Below are positions 34,237-48,000 of a stretch of 64,000 bases of DNA, one piece after another. Every line of letters begins with the position of its first letter. The stretch's first letter is position 1. The stretch is from Agelas oroides. Lineage: Eukaryota > Porifera > Demospongiae > Agelasida > Agelasidae. Under the pieces are notes generated by a model. That model was not told the DNA's origin. It was given only the letters and a program-made list of their open reading frames with translations, and made no database searches. The position numbers and the translations under genes are program-made. The stretch covers positions 4,936,861-5,000,860 of the forward strand of contig OX422190.1 of assembly GCA_949130485.1 (NCBI GenBank). Direction: 5' to 3'.

Positions 34237-34455
34237 TTAGTAGTTGCCAGCATTCTCATTGTACGGATGCACTGAGGGCCAAAATGGTTTTCCTCCGCCA
34301 CCCCCCCCCCCTCCCCACCCCCCCGTATTAGTATATGGCTGCATACCAGGATGTTCTGCTGCTATTTTCAGGGCAAGAGCATGGTTGTTTCCTCCCACAG
34401 GGTCCTTCACAGCTTCCACCAGTCTTCTCCATGTTGGCTTCCCAAACCTCTCCAC
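34237..34455 (-). CDS. Terminal exon: second half of Death domain
   Basis: The exon begins after CCTTTATAACCAG in phase 0. It encodes KPTWRRLVEAVKDPVGGNN then ALALKIAAEHPG, the final helices of a Death domain. A Gly-rich tail encoded by a C-rich tract (plus strand 34301-34325) follows, ending in TAA at 34237-34239. Death domains assemble with other Death domains in signalling complexes. The Gly run depends on tract length and may vary between alleles. Confidence 0.75.
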   Translation of the reverse strand: MERFGKPTWRRLVEAVKDPVGGNNHALALKIAAEHPGMQPYTNTGGWGGGGGGGGKPFWPSVHPYNENAGNY

Positions 34456-37400
34456 CTGGTTATAAAGGGAGAAGTGGGGGGAGACAAAGTACATCCAAGT
34501 ATGTGTGAATAGCATACTAGCAGTCTTTCACATAAGTCAGTTCATGGAGAGGGTCAAGGCTACCTAATACATTAGTAGTTGCATAACAGTAATCAAAATT
34601 GATCAATGTATACAAATGAAATTTGATATGGAAGATCAGCTGGAGGAAGTACGTATAAACTCGAGTGCTCAAGTGTGGCCCTAATGCAGTGAAAACACTG
34701 ACTATACACAAGAAATAAAACAACAGTAGCACTATGGACACAGGCATGCTGTAACTGCAACACTGTTCTGCCTTTGCTAACGTACAGATTCCAAAAGGTC
34801 TATGAAACACAGCAAACAAAGTGCTACAATTTGTTCATGCATAATTATTATTCCTGCTTGAGAAACGATCACATTCTTTCAATCCAGACTGGTTTTACCA
34901 TGCAGGAGCAAATGATACTCAGGGGCAAAGTAAAATTATGGCCTGATAGGCAGGACAAAACTTCGAAAACCAATCTTTCTTGACAGTTCATCTTGGCTAC
35001 TTAGTTACCAGACTCATTGCAAATAAAAGACGGGAAGGAGATGGGGGGATGGCGTATGAATATGAGTGTGATACATACATTGTAGCTCTGTCTCAGCCAC
35101 AATGTGAGCATTTTTCTCAGGCAGTCACTGGGAGAGTGGGCGCTGGCTGACAAGATGGCATCCAGGTCACCTGAACGCAATCTTAGGGAGCTACCAAGGT
35201 CCTGCCACCTTCCAGCAAGGCCTGTCACTGCAGAAATCACGTCATGAAGATCATCCTCATCTGCAAGTAGGAACACAATGGTAGCAGACGTTTGTGAACT
35301 AGCTCAAAGGCAAATATCATGATCAGAAATTTGAGCGAAACTTTCTGATCCCAACCAAAGATTTTCACAAGCTGCACTTCAACCTTTCTTTAACTCCACC
35401 TTGACCATTCTCAAAAACTAAGTAGTTCATTTTCTGAATGATTTGTCTGTTTTGAGCATATGTATATGTATATACCATATTGTGAGTTTCTGTGGTAAAG
35501 AAAAACTTTCACGATTTGCTTGAAAATTTTTTTTGTTACTTCCATGAACTCAACCACGTACATTATCAGTATGTGGTGAAACCACAACTGACTAGTGGCA
35601 TTGAAGGCTACCATGTATGTGAACAGAAAGATTTGGTAAACTGATAGGGAAAATTCGGCCTTGTCAGCGAGAGAAATGCAACCTACACCACCATGCATGC
35701 AAAATGAGATTACATGATCTTTAGGCTGATGCAGTTTGTAGGAGATGACACTTGAAACATGGTAACACAGTTGATGGTGGACATACGGCTTTCATAGCTA
35801 ACACAAAGTCACCACTCTAAGTAGGGCATGATTAACAGAGTATATTATAACTAGTCGGAGCAATGTGTCAATGTTGTGGCCAATTCTAGCAGGTTTTTAC
35901 CAGTGTGTGTTTTGCTGATAAAATTTTTGTGCTAGTTGTTTCCTTCTAATGGACTCTCATTTCCAGTCTAACTGACCAGTCTAGCCTAACATTCATTTTG
36001 TAGCTTACCAAGCGCAGTGATAACATTCACACTCTCCACACCTGCAAAACAAGAGCATTTGCATTCATTTGCTATCTTACATGAGCATATTCATTGAGCA
36101 GCTGCTTTGCTTTGAAATGCCAAGACAGGTGTCCACACAAAAAGCACACAAGTAGGTACCAAAATTGGCGACTAAATAAAATGGAAAAGGCTATGCACAA
36201 ATTGTTATGTACAACTTTACCATGTATATCATTTGGGGCAGGAGTTGATGAGGGCTGAGAGGGGAGTAATCCTGATGCTGGAGATGCTACTCTACCTGAA
36301 GAGTGGAAAGAGATGAACACAGTGACACAGTATTGCAGCTACAGTGTCACCACCTAATTCCTCACACTAAAAATGCTTGCCAAACATATCTTGCCTTAGT
36401 TAGCATCTGTAAAACCCGTTTTAACATGGCTTCTAACAGGTTGTATTCTAATTGAGACCATTGGTACATGTAAGTACTCCCAGAGGTGTAATGTACACAA
36501 CCATGTGGCTGTTAAGGGCATCAAATATACTTGACACAATGATGGAGAAAGACCAGACAAAAATATATGCAACTAATAATTTCAACGGCTACCTAAAATG
36601 CTCATGGAGCAGAATAGCATTCATTAGTGAAATGCTATGTGGCCTAGGGGTACATACACCGATATAGTACTAATTGTGAAACTCAAGTTGCCTCCCACAG
36701 CTTAGAGTATACACTGCTGATCAAGGAAGATCACACAAACACATAAATTGATGATACACCACACAGTGAGGGACTTGCACATACCTGATTTACTGGAATG
36801 TTCCTTGAACCATAATTCATGTTCCTCGCAGAGTGTACCACCATCTCCAGATTTTTCAGTACATGCAAGATAGCCGTCTTCCTCCTCAATATATCGAGTA
36901 GCTGCATGCCGTGTTGAGGAGCCACATTCACAAAAGAAACCCTCCACTGGTTTTGAATTTTTATATTTGAGCTTGCAATAAGCATTTTCTAGTCCATCGA
37001 AGACTGCTTTTCGAACTTCACTCGGTATTATTCGGCTTCGTGTGTTGAGATGCACCTCAAAGAAAGAGAAAGAGTCAGTGAGTGTGGCAGTGGCGGGCTT
37101 CCCTGGAAGATTAAACTGAATGCAGTTCCGAAAAACACAAGCTAGATTGCTGTCATTTGTCTGTAGCTCCCATTTACATGTGGTAAGAAGGTAGACAACT
37201 AGTGCACAAAAGACACCGTTCTGGGCACACTTGCTGGGAAAGTGAACAAGCAAGGGAGCAATAGAGGATCTAGGCCTAGTGATGCTTTCAGCTGGAAGCA
37301 TCGGCAAGAGACACGGCATGAAGTATTCATTAGCAGTGAGTGGTGCAAAAATGAGAAGGCCTTTGAAAAGCTCAACAAGGTGGGTAGGGGTAAAAAGGCC

Positions 37401-40400
37401 AGGAATGTAATGGGAAGAAAACCTCTCGTCTTGAAGCATCTGGAATGTGACTACGCCTTCGTCTTGAAATCGTTTCCACTCACCTGTCAGGGGTTCCTTG
37501 ACATGACCTTGTCTCAGCTTGTAGCTGTAAGCAACCAGCTCAGTGAGCTTGTTTAAAAGAGTTTGTGCCTCAGCGAAAATGACCCCTGGAAGCAAGGAAG
37601 GGTAGTAGAGCAGAATGTTCAGCTCATTCAGATAATTCAGAGCTGCATTGAGGCCCTCACTGCTGATTTTGAGCCTGGTTGCAATATCCCGGCACTCCTG
37701 CAAACTAATTACCCCCTTTTTTGCCAACATTCTGATATCATTCTCAAGCAAAAACCACCCAACAGGAATCTTGTAGGGGTCGGGAGCAAATTTTGATATT
37801 TGCTCACAAATCTTCGAGGCTACTTCAAAGTCTTCTTCAGTAGGATTCTTTGCATTGATTGGAAAGATCACCTCGTCGAAAGGACGGTAGTAGACCAACT
37901 GATCATGAAAGTGTGGTCTAAACATTTCAAGAAGCCTCTTATTCTTATCAGCTCGGGTTTCTGAGCATTTGGCCTCCAGATCTCGATGTGTAGCAACGAA
38001 CATCATGTGAGACAGGTTCCCCTCGCTTGAAGGATGTGAGTGTATCATTTGAATGCAGCGCTGTAAGATTTGGTCGTTTTGAAGACGACACAGTTGTGGA
38101 TCACCGCACCTTTTCCCTTCTTCGTAGTATTCAATCATCGGCTGTTGATCAAGGCGTTCGGAAAGCTTCAACACAATCATCGTTACAGTGGTGTTCCGAA
38201 TAAAAGCTGGGAGAAGCTCGTGAAATTGGGGCTGACCCCCACTATCAATGAAGTTGATCCACTGGATTTCAAAAAACTTCTTTGAGCCAGAAGATCGCTC
38301 TACAAGCCGAACTAACTGCTCACTGGAAGGACTAGGCTGTGATGATGCTGAAGCTTTTGGCAGGTTCTCCTTGTGCAGTTTCTCCTTCCCCTTTTTCCTG
38401 TTCCCATTTTCTTTGCGCACACTCTTCTTGGGCACATTCTCCTCACTCAGGCTTTTCTTGAGCTGCTCAAATCCTACCCTCAAAGCTTCCAGTTGCTCTT
38501 TCTCCTCCATTGGTACTCCAGCTATGAGTGCCTCAGCTAACATTTCCATAAACTTTTCGGGTGAGATTCGAATCCACCCGGTGAGGTCTTTGCCAAATAA
38601 AGCACGAGAGATGGCCCTAATAGATGCCTCAGCTAGTGGAGTGCTACAGCGAGAGCTAGGCGGTTCTTCACGAAGCAGGCGGTATTTTGTAGACGTCTTC
38701 CCTGAACCAGCTGCACCTAGTGTGAGGATTTTGACTATGTTGCACAGAATATATCCTTTCTCTAGGGCTTCATCCAAGATCTGCTTGCCAGTGCGAGTTT
38801 CACGTGTATCTGAATGCATAGATGGATGAAATTACTTGTGAAAATGAGATACATACAAAAAGCGTCATGTGTACAAGAACCAGAGTCTCACACAACCTGG
38901 TAGATGAAATCTTATGTAATATAGGCTGATTTGATAAGTGCACTCTTCAGATTACATAAATGTACATTTGTCCTTCACAAAACCATGATTTGATTTGGCA
39001 GTAGCTAGCAGACTTTGTATTCAAATCTCAACTGGAGTTAGGGCACAAGTATTCTTTCGTGGGCCATTAGTGAATGATCAGTAGGTGAGGCTATTGCTAT
39101 GGACATAGCTTCATGGTCAATATGCTTCTAATATCATACTGCCTGTATAATCATCACAGTAAGCATGTATATACCAGCCTACAGCCATCCAAGAACTCAA
39201 TGGTTCTCATCAAATAAGGTAGTAGTGATTTGAAGCTGTTAGTATATACCTCATGGAGTCAATCGCCAAGAAAAAGACTACCTACATGGGCACACAATGA
39301 GCATTATACGTAACAGCTCTAAGGTGAGTTTGCTAGTCTTGGTTTGTGGGTATAGATAAGCTTCCAATGATATAGTGAATGCTAGAAGCAAGCATATATG
39401 TCAACTGCCTCAATCAGAAGAGTGATGTACTGGCCACATTATCAATTGTTTATACATTCATTATATCTCATTAGTTTCAATATACAATTGATTAAAGCCA
39501 GGGACATCCATAACAGTTCCCATAGTACCACTTAGACTTCAACTCACCATTATCTTTAGTCTTTGTCTGCATGGTTACACTGGGTTGGCTGCGACCTACT
39601 GCATTCTCCACCCTCACCCTCACTTCATACTCAGTGGAGGGAGCGAGGCTATCCAGAGTTGTGGAGAAGACATCCTCTCCAAGTAAGTGCATCTCAAATG
39701 GGGATGCAGGATCCAAAGCAGGGCGATACTCCACCACATAGCCAGTGATGGAGCTGCCCCCGTCATTAGTGCACGCAGCCCACTTTACAGATATGGAGGT
39801 GGAGGATGTTGCCTCAACAGCCAAAATGGTAGGTTCAGCAGGGACTAATGTGTGTGTGATAGCAGGCAAGAGTACAGTGCTACACAGCAAGAGAGTAGAT
39901 TTTGAGTATGGTGTACTTTCTGCAGCATATACAAGCTAAACCTGCTTGTTCAGAACTCTAATTTGATATTCAGTTATGTCAAGGGGGGGACTATATATAC
40001 CTGAAATTATGGGCTGTAACGATCTTTGATGTGGTCTTTGCATGCATAAATGCATAAAAATTGTCGATTTTTATGTTAGGCACAGCTTCTGGACTTTGCA
40101 TTCTAGTTAAGAATCATTATTTATCTTTTAGGAATGTACCAACGGACTCTACCTCTGTGTCAAGTTTGAAGCCTTAACTACTTACAGGGATGGAGATATT
40201 AACCAAAATAGGGTGAAAATTAGCATATTTACGTTAGGCAAAGAATCTTGCATGAAATTCCGAGTTAAGACAGCAAATTTCACCCTACGCTTCTCTACCA
40301 GTTAACAAATCATATTCAAGAACGACACTGCGAAATCTTGCAGTGTTCGCTCAATCCGGAAGCAAACACATCCGCCAGTCAGCTTATCGAGTTAATGAGT

Positions 40401-42007
40401 GGAAATAATGACGTACCTAAGCGCACGTGCTAACCATTTGCGTATCACCCAGACACACCCGTCAACCGGCTGGCCGGCTGTACCGTGCGAGGGCGAGAAG
40501 CATGGATCTACTAGTGAGTTTCCACTCTCAGTACAATGGCTGCAGATACCTTGGAGATTGACTCTTCCTTGCAAAGTCTTTGGTTGCAACTTTCAGGCTG
40601 GTTGGTCACATCAGCAAGTAGAGCAGCAATGCCACGCTTCCTTGACCTTTTCGGGGGTTGGTTCTGAAAAGAACCGGCCTCTTGGCCTTGAGAAGAAACG
40701 GATGGTTGGTTCTGAGAAGAACCGGTCGAACTCGAAGACGAGAAAGACTCCTTTGCACTACCGAACAGCTAATAATAATTTTAGTACGCATTTAACTGAA
40801 TATTTGTCATGAATTTCATTAACCAATGCGCGGCACAGCGCGTGTGGAAGCGCACGTGCATACGTAAATGTCACGGATGATTGTCAATGTCATCAATACG
40901 TCAAAAACAGTGATCTCTATAGCTCAACAAATACATAAATACAGGCCTTATAACTCATGGTTCTATGTTAGATAGATGGAATGAACTTTGCATGCAAGTT
41001 TACCAAAAAATCTACTCTCTTGCTGTGTAGCACTGTAGTGTTGACCAAACCTTCAAATTCGGTTGCCAAACCCCACCCTCTTACAAGGAAAATGACACAC
41101 ATTTGAAGTTTCATGAACTTGTCACAGGAGTAATGAACCACCAGCATTTAAAATAATTGTGCAACACCCCCACTCAAAACACTTAACAATACCTGGGGAA
41201 GGGTATAAAATTTAACTTTTGTAAGAAAAAGTCTGCACAACTTTGCAATGTCACTGGTGCTTACAACTGAAATCAAGGATGGGAAGAGTGCGTACCAAAC
41301 CTGTTCTCGATGGGGGGATGGGGGGGGGGGGGGGGGGGGGGGTGTAAGTTTGCTCATTAAGTCACGATAGTTGTGGAAATGCTTACTGGTATTGCTTGAT
41401 GTTATAAGCAAGCCAGCTAACTTTTACATATGGTGAGCCACAGCCAACAATGTGAATGTTGACAAACAATGCATTCTTTTTTAGTATTTTGTAATAGACA
41501 AATGTGACTCTGCAAGTGTGACCAGGGTGGAGCTTGGGATAAGAATCCTTAAATACACAAAAACTCTGGTTTGGTGTACTTCTTGAAAAACGAAAATATT
41601 GAGGCCAAAGCACACCCTTACATCTACTTCACAAGTAAACCCTTACCTAGCTAAACCAGCAACAAGGAGATAGACATGACAGAGACAATATACATGCACT
41701 GGTAATGTTAAGGGGAATCTTGACTGTGTTAGAACTATGATAAACAGTTAACAATATGTAATAATGGTATATGTACATCGTGTTTAACTCCAGTTGATGC
41801 ACCCTCCACATGCATCATACGCAGATCATGAGTGTACTAGACTACTCCAGTAAACAGCCACAAGGTGGCCTAGTTATGTTCAGTACAGTACCTGATCTAA
41901 AGTTCATGAGCATTAACATTTGTATCACCTTCCGAAAATATTCACCGACATATCACAACCCCTACACATAACAGACCCCCTCCCCTTTTTCTCCACACAC
42001 CTACCCA

Positions 42008-42038
<31 letters not shown>

Positions 42039-45000
42039 CTACACATACCCAAAAGCATGCACATCCACCCACACACTCCTAGACACCTACATACCAGTTT
42101 CTTCAGGAGACTGTCTCTGTTCTTGCTGCCTTCCAGTGGACTCACTTTCCTGCAGTGATCCATCAGATCAGAACACATCAATACCCAGTCATAACATTGA
42201 TATAGTCCGAATCATTTACTATATATTATCATAATACAGTCTGGATACATCAAATTAATATTATCTATGCTGACATTGTTGGTCTGTCCCCTAACCACCC
42301 TTGAGTCCACACATCAGAGACTCATTGCTCACTATGGCTTTTTAGTAATATTTTATGTCCACACAATGTAAACTGTTTACTAATATTTAAAAAAATCCCA
42401 CACTAAAATAAAAGTGGGTGCTTAAATCTATACTCATATTATCCCTGCCTAAACTTCTGCCTAGCCCCTAAAGTAGCTCCTCACCACCCACTTCATGCAT
42501 TAAGAGGAGACATGTACTCCTCAGTCACCAAGGCCAGTTCAATGATGATTCATGCAAACTCTCACATATGAAACAAATGGCAGCTATGATGTATCTGCAT
42601 GTTAGTGTGGGTGCTTCTCCACTTGACACCACAACTATCCTCAATGGTACAGTCTCACGTACTTACCCCCAACATGTTTGGATCAGCAGCTCTCTTGAGG
42701 TATGCCACTACTTCGTCATGACCTCTGCCAGCTGCCACATCCTGGGGAGTCCTCTGATGGAAGCAAAACAACGAGTAATCGCAAAGCAACACAAATATAA
42801 CAAAGTGACTGACATAGCTAATTCTAATGCAAAGTCTCAATCTATTTTGCAAATTACACATTCGGTAAATGCAGGGCACCTTCATAGGTACTTGTGAATG
42901 AGGCTAACTCAGACTCAAGGAGCAGTACTAATCTCAGACACGCTTATCCATGAGGAACACTGGATACCAAACTGTATATCTGCTATTTCCCTGTACGTTA
43001 TGAAGCTTTCCAACAACAGCATTGCTAACATCTCTTCTGAATTACAGACTGAGTGTCACACTAGCTGTGCACTGTACAAATACACAACTGCAAATATTTC
43101 TACTACAGTGACTGCACACCCACGATATAGATTCTGGAAGTGATTTCGTTATGACTGTATAACTAGTAATTACTTATATGGGTCCTCCATAAATGTCCAG
43201 TTAGCCTACTATAAATTGGCTGCAAAATTAGTGTAACGAGAGTTAAGCTTTAAAGCTTGTCAATGCACAATCTTCATACAGATTAGGCCCTGATGGATTA
43301 TGCTAGCATAATTTTGAGAATAATAGGTAGCAAAAAGAATCGAGAATTATTCAAGAATAATAGTAGTCATTTTGGTCCCAAAAAGAATAATAGGTACATT
43401 TTGGGGTCACATGAATGATGAGTCACACCCTTTTCGAGATTATTAATAATTATTAATTCTACGGAAAAGAATCTATACTTATTGGCAGTTATTTCTTCAC
43501 TACCTGTATTGCTTGAATCGCTTCTTTTGGACCAGTTGTGATTTACTTTTCATTATTATGTTATTAAATATATATTTTAATGAGAATAATAGGTGCAATA
43601 AAATGAATAATAGGTAGAATGAAAAGAATAATAGGTAAGACTTTCAAGAACAAAGGAATAGAAAATAGGTAGAAAAAAAAGAATAATCCATCAAGGCCTA
43701 ACACGGATTATGGAATGTGGCAGAATATGTGACACCAGTTGGGCATTGTATGAGTACCTACACTCACTAATTAACAAGGTATCCAACTGACAGTATACAT
43801 GCAATTAGTTATACAAGCAGATACCAGCCACTTTGTCAGGTACCTGGGAACTCAAACTCTAATCAGCATTACAGTCTCATTCACTTACCCCATCATTATC
43901 TTTGATGTTGATGTCGGCTCCTTTTTCTGTAAGATACTGCACAGTGTCAGTATGGCCACTCATAGCTGCCACGTATAGGGGAGTCCACTGATGGGGAGAA
44001 AGAAGTGAACAAATTTCAAGTACAGTCCACCATAAATAGTTAGCCTACTATAAAAGTGGCTGCAAAATTAGTGTAATGAGAGTTAAGCTTTAAAGCTTGT
44101 CAATGCACAATCTTCATACAGATTCTGGAATGTGGCGGAATATGTGACACTAGTTAGGCATTGTATGAGTACATACACTCACTAATTAACAAGGTATCCA
44201 ACTGACAGTATACATGTAATTAGTTATACAAGCAGATACCAGCCACTTTGTCAGGTACCTGGGAACTCAAACTCTAATCAGCATTACAGTCTCATTCACT
44301 TACCCCATTATCATCTTTGATGTTGATGTCAGCTCCTTCTTCTGTAAGATACTGCACAGTGTCAGTATGGCCACTGCCAGCTGCCCAGTGTAGGGGAATC
44401 CACTGATGGGGAGAAAGAAGTGAACAAATTTCAAGTACAGTCCACCATAAATAGTTAGCCTACTATAAAATTGGCTGCAAAATTAGTGTAATGAGAGTTA
44501 AGCTTTAAAGCTTGTCAATGCACAATCTTCATACAAATTCCGGAATGTGGCGGAATATGTGACACTAGTTAGGCATTGTATGAGTACATACACTCACTAA
44601 TTAACAAGGTATCCAACTGACAGTATACATGTAATTAGTTATACAAGCAGATACCAGCCTCTTTGTCAGGTACCTGGGAACTCAAACTCTAATCAGCATT
44701 ACAGTCTCATTCACTTACTCCACCAATATCTTTGATGTTGATGTCGGCTCCTTTCTCCGTAAGATACTGCACAGTGTCAGTATGGCCACTGTAAGCTGCC
44801 CAGTGTAGGGGAGTCCTCTGATGGGGAGAAACAAGTGAACAAATTTCAAGTATAGTCTACCATAAATAGTTAGCCTACTATAAAATTGGCTGCAAAATTA
44901 GTGTAACGAGAGTTAAGCTTTAAAGCTTGTCAATGCACAATCTTCATACAGACTCTGGAATGTGGCACAATATGTGACACTAGTTGGGCATTGTATGAGT

Positions 45001-48000
45001 ACATACACTCACTAATTAACAAGGTATCCAACTGACAGTATACATGTAATTAGTTATACAAGCAGATACCAGCCTCTTTGTCAGGTACCTGGGAACTCAA
45101 ACTCTAATCAGCATTACAGTCTCATTCACTTACCCCAACATGATCTTTGATGTTGATGTCGGCTCCTTTTTCTGTAAGATACTGCACAGTGTCAGTATGG
45201 CCATTGAGAGCTGCCAGGTAGAGGGGAGTCCACTGATGGGGAGAAAGAAGTGAACAAATTTCAAGTATAGTCTACCATAAATAGTTAGCCTACTATAAAA
45301 TTGGCTGCAAAATTAGTGTAACGAGAGTTAAGCTTTAATGCTTGTCAATGCACAATCTTCATACAGATTATGGAATGTGGCGGAATATGTGACATTAGTT
45401 GGGTATTGTATGGGTACACATACTAACTGTAAATATATTCTGAATGATTTCTGCTTTTGTGACTTCCAAGTACAGTGTAATTATTGATTGCAACAAGTCG
45501 TTTGGGAAATCAGTTATTCCAGTTTATGAAAGCAGTTAAACCACTACTAAACAGTGGATGTCAGTCAGGTACTTGGGAACAAGGTTAAATCACACTCATA
45601 CTAAACTACAGTCAGTAGTACAGTCTCATTCACTTACCGCATACTCATCTTTGCTGTGGATGTTGGCTCCCTTCTCAATAAGGCATTTCACTGTGTTCAC
45701 ATGGCCTCCGTCAGCTGCCCAGTGTAGGGGAGACGTCTGATGGGGCGAAAGAACAAATATAACATGGTCCACTATGAATGTCCAGTTAGCCTTGTCTACA
45801 GCTGGCTGCCATACTGAAGGTGACAAGCTACTCAATAATGGCAATGTAAGCATTGATACAGACTAGCTGTGTAGTACATGTACTAACTGTAAGTACAGGT
45901 TGACACATCCTGAGCATGACCTGTTGGCTGACACCTTGTCCTATCTAGTCATTAAGCATGAATATAAGCACCCCACGAATATAAGCACCCATTGTGGCTG
46001 CTAATTTCGAAAATAGGCTCCGGTGCTTAATATCCTGATTTTACAGTATTTGTGGTGCTTTGACCAACATCAACTCCAAACAGCAGCACAAGTGATGTCA
46101 GTTTTACTGTAAAGTCATTCTTGTAACTAGGGCATGTTGTATAGAGGTTACACAACTGGTTTAGCTACATGCCCTAGTAACAAGAACGTGTACATTTAAT
46201 GGATAGATATCTTGTTGTCACATACTAGTGCAGTCTTGCTTGTGTCAGTGCAATTGTTTGTGACATTCAGTACACTCTAGAGGTTACCAACAGTGTGTGT
46301 GTAACCTCCACAACATGCCCTGCTTTACATGCCCTAGTACAGAGGATATCTTGCTGGCTACTGTGACACTGAATTTAGTATAGTGTTGTGTCTTGAAATC
46401 CAGGTAACACTCAAAACTGAAGTCAGCAATACAAGTTCAGTCAATAATAATATGATGTACCTCCGTACCAAATATACATTAATCAAAAGCTTCAGGCACT
46501 GTTGACATGGTGTTAATGAGAACAACACTCAACAAATGGTTAGTAAGAATGCCACTTACCTTTCTATCATCACGATGTTCAGGATGTTCAGGCACTGTTG
46601 ACATGGTGTTGATATCTACAGGAGAATAAGAGTCATCTGATCACTTTACAACTACTGGTATACATTCACAACTCGCACAACACTCAGTGAAGCCATGATC
46701 CCAACATTATTAGAACTAAAGCAATATGTAATAGTTACTATCTTGCATGGTCATGTGGGCATCCGACTATCAAATACAACCAGTCATAATGTCACACTAA
46801 AGCCATAAATCTTGTACACAATCTTCCTAGGGATGGTGGTTTTATATATCATGGTCATTTTACAAATTGGTATTGGCATAAGCCCAACACCAGTATGTAA
46901 GACCAGGAAAACATGATCCGTTACCTCCGCAACACAACTCTTCAAGAGGTATTTGCACATTTTTATTTGTTGCCATGGTAACAGTTTACAATCAGCTGTA
47001 ATTGCTATCGCAATCGTAAACAGTCAACCATGTACAAAGACAATTGTTGGAATCTCTACAAGTGCACATAAAAACATGATTGCTGTTAATGACAACTCAG
47101 AACATTTTCTCCTCAGGCCAAGAGCTCTTGACCTGAGGAGACAATACAGTTATAGCATTCTTAGTAAGTACATAAGCAAGTTATATCACTCCCTAGGGAC
47201 ACACGGTTTTTTAGGTGGTTGTTTTATGTATTGTGGTCCAGCTATAGGTCCAACACTAGACCCCAAAATATAACCTGTTACCTAGGCAATGCAAGAGTTC
47301 AAGAAATATTAGCACATCATTTTTATTTGTTGGCATGGTAACAGGATTTACTCAGCTGTATTTGCTGTATATCAATGTATGTAAACACTCACACACATAT
47401 CATCATGTACATATGTATATAGTCAACTATATTGACAAGATTTGGAACCTCTAGAAGTGCACAATGGAAACATGATTGTAGCTAATGACAAGTCAGAACA
47501 TTGTCCCCTCAAGAGGAACTCAGCCTGTGGAAATTATACTAAGTACACAATGCAGAGCTGGTCAGTTAGCACCATGTGGCAAAACAACAGCTCAGAATAG
47601 TGGGTCATACTAAAGTTGGACAGTAGGCTGACATTGGACAGTATGAGCAACACATATACTATCATTCATCACTGTGCTGCAGATAAATAACTGGCTAGAA
47701 GGGAATGTGGCCCTATATTTGATGAAACTATTACCTTCTGAAATATCTGTCTGTACTGGTTTGTGTGATTATACCATAATGTGATAGTCTTGTGGGGCTT
47801 GTACACTTTGTGCATGCAAAACTGTCCAATGTATCCACCGAGTGCATACAAGCCTTGGCCATAACGAAAGTTCAGCAATACAGTATGAGTGTGGTGGTGC
47901 GGTTGAAATTGTGATGAAATCATTTGCAATTTCTACCTGAGACATGTTATTCACAAAATGCTTGTACTGTCTCTACTGATATGTGAAGTTATATTTCTAG

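Larger units (their letters stand above)
43700..45420 (-). repeat. Four tandem exon-intron units of about 415 bp
   Basis: Units with exons at 43889, 44304, 44719 and 45134 recur at exactly 415-bp spacing. Introns match nearly base for base (for example AGAGTTAAGCTTTAAAGCTTG in each). The array is recent because introns are as conserved as exons. Confidence 0.95.

Noticed and set aside
34285..34325. Gly-rich C-terminal tail as a functional motif
   Set aside because: It is encoded by a C tract prone to slippage, so length and even frame may be unreliable.
38248..38829. Plus-strand frame opposite the Roc-COR exon
   Set aside because: It is the shadow of the minus-strand exon, where P-loop and COR motifs are found.
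43889..45232. Regular 415-bp repeats suggestive of an array locus such as CRISPR
   Set aside because: Units contain 99-bp ankyrin exons with splice sites. The organism is an animal and there are no short identical repeats with unique spacers.
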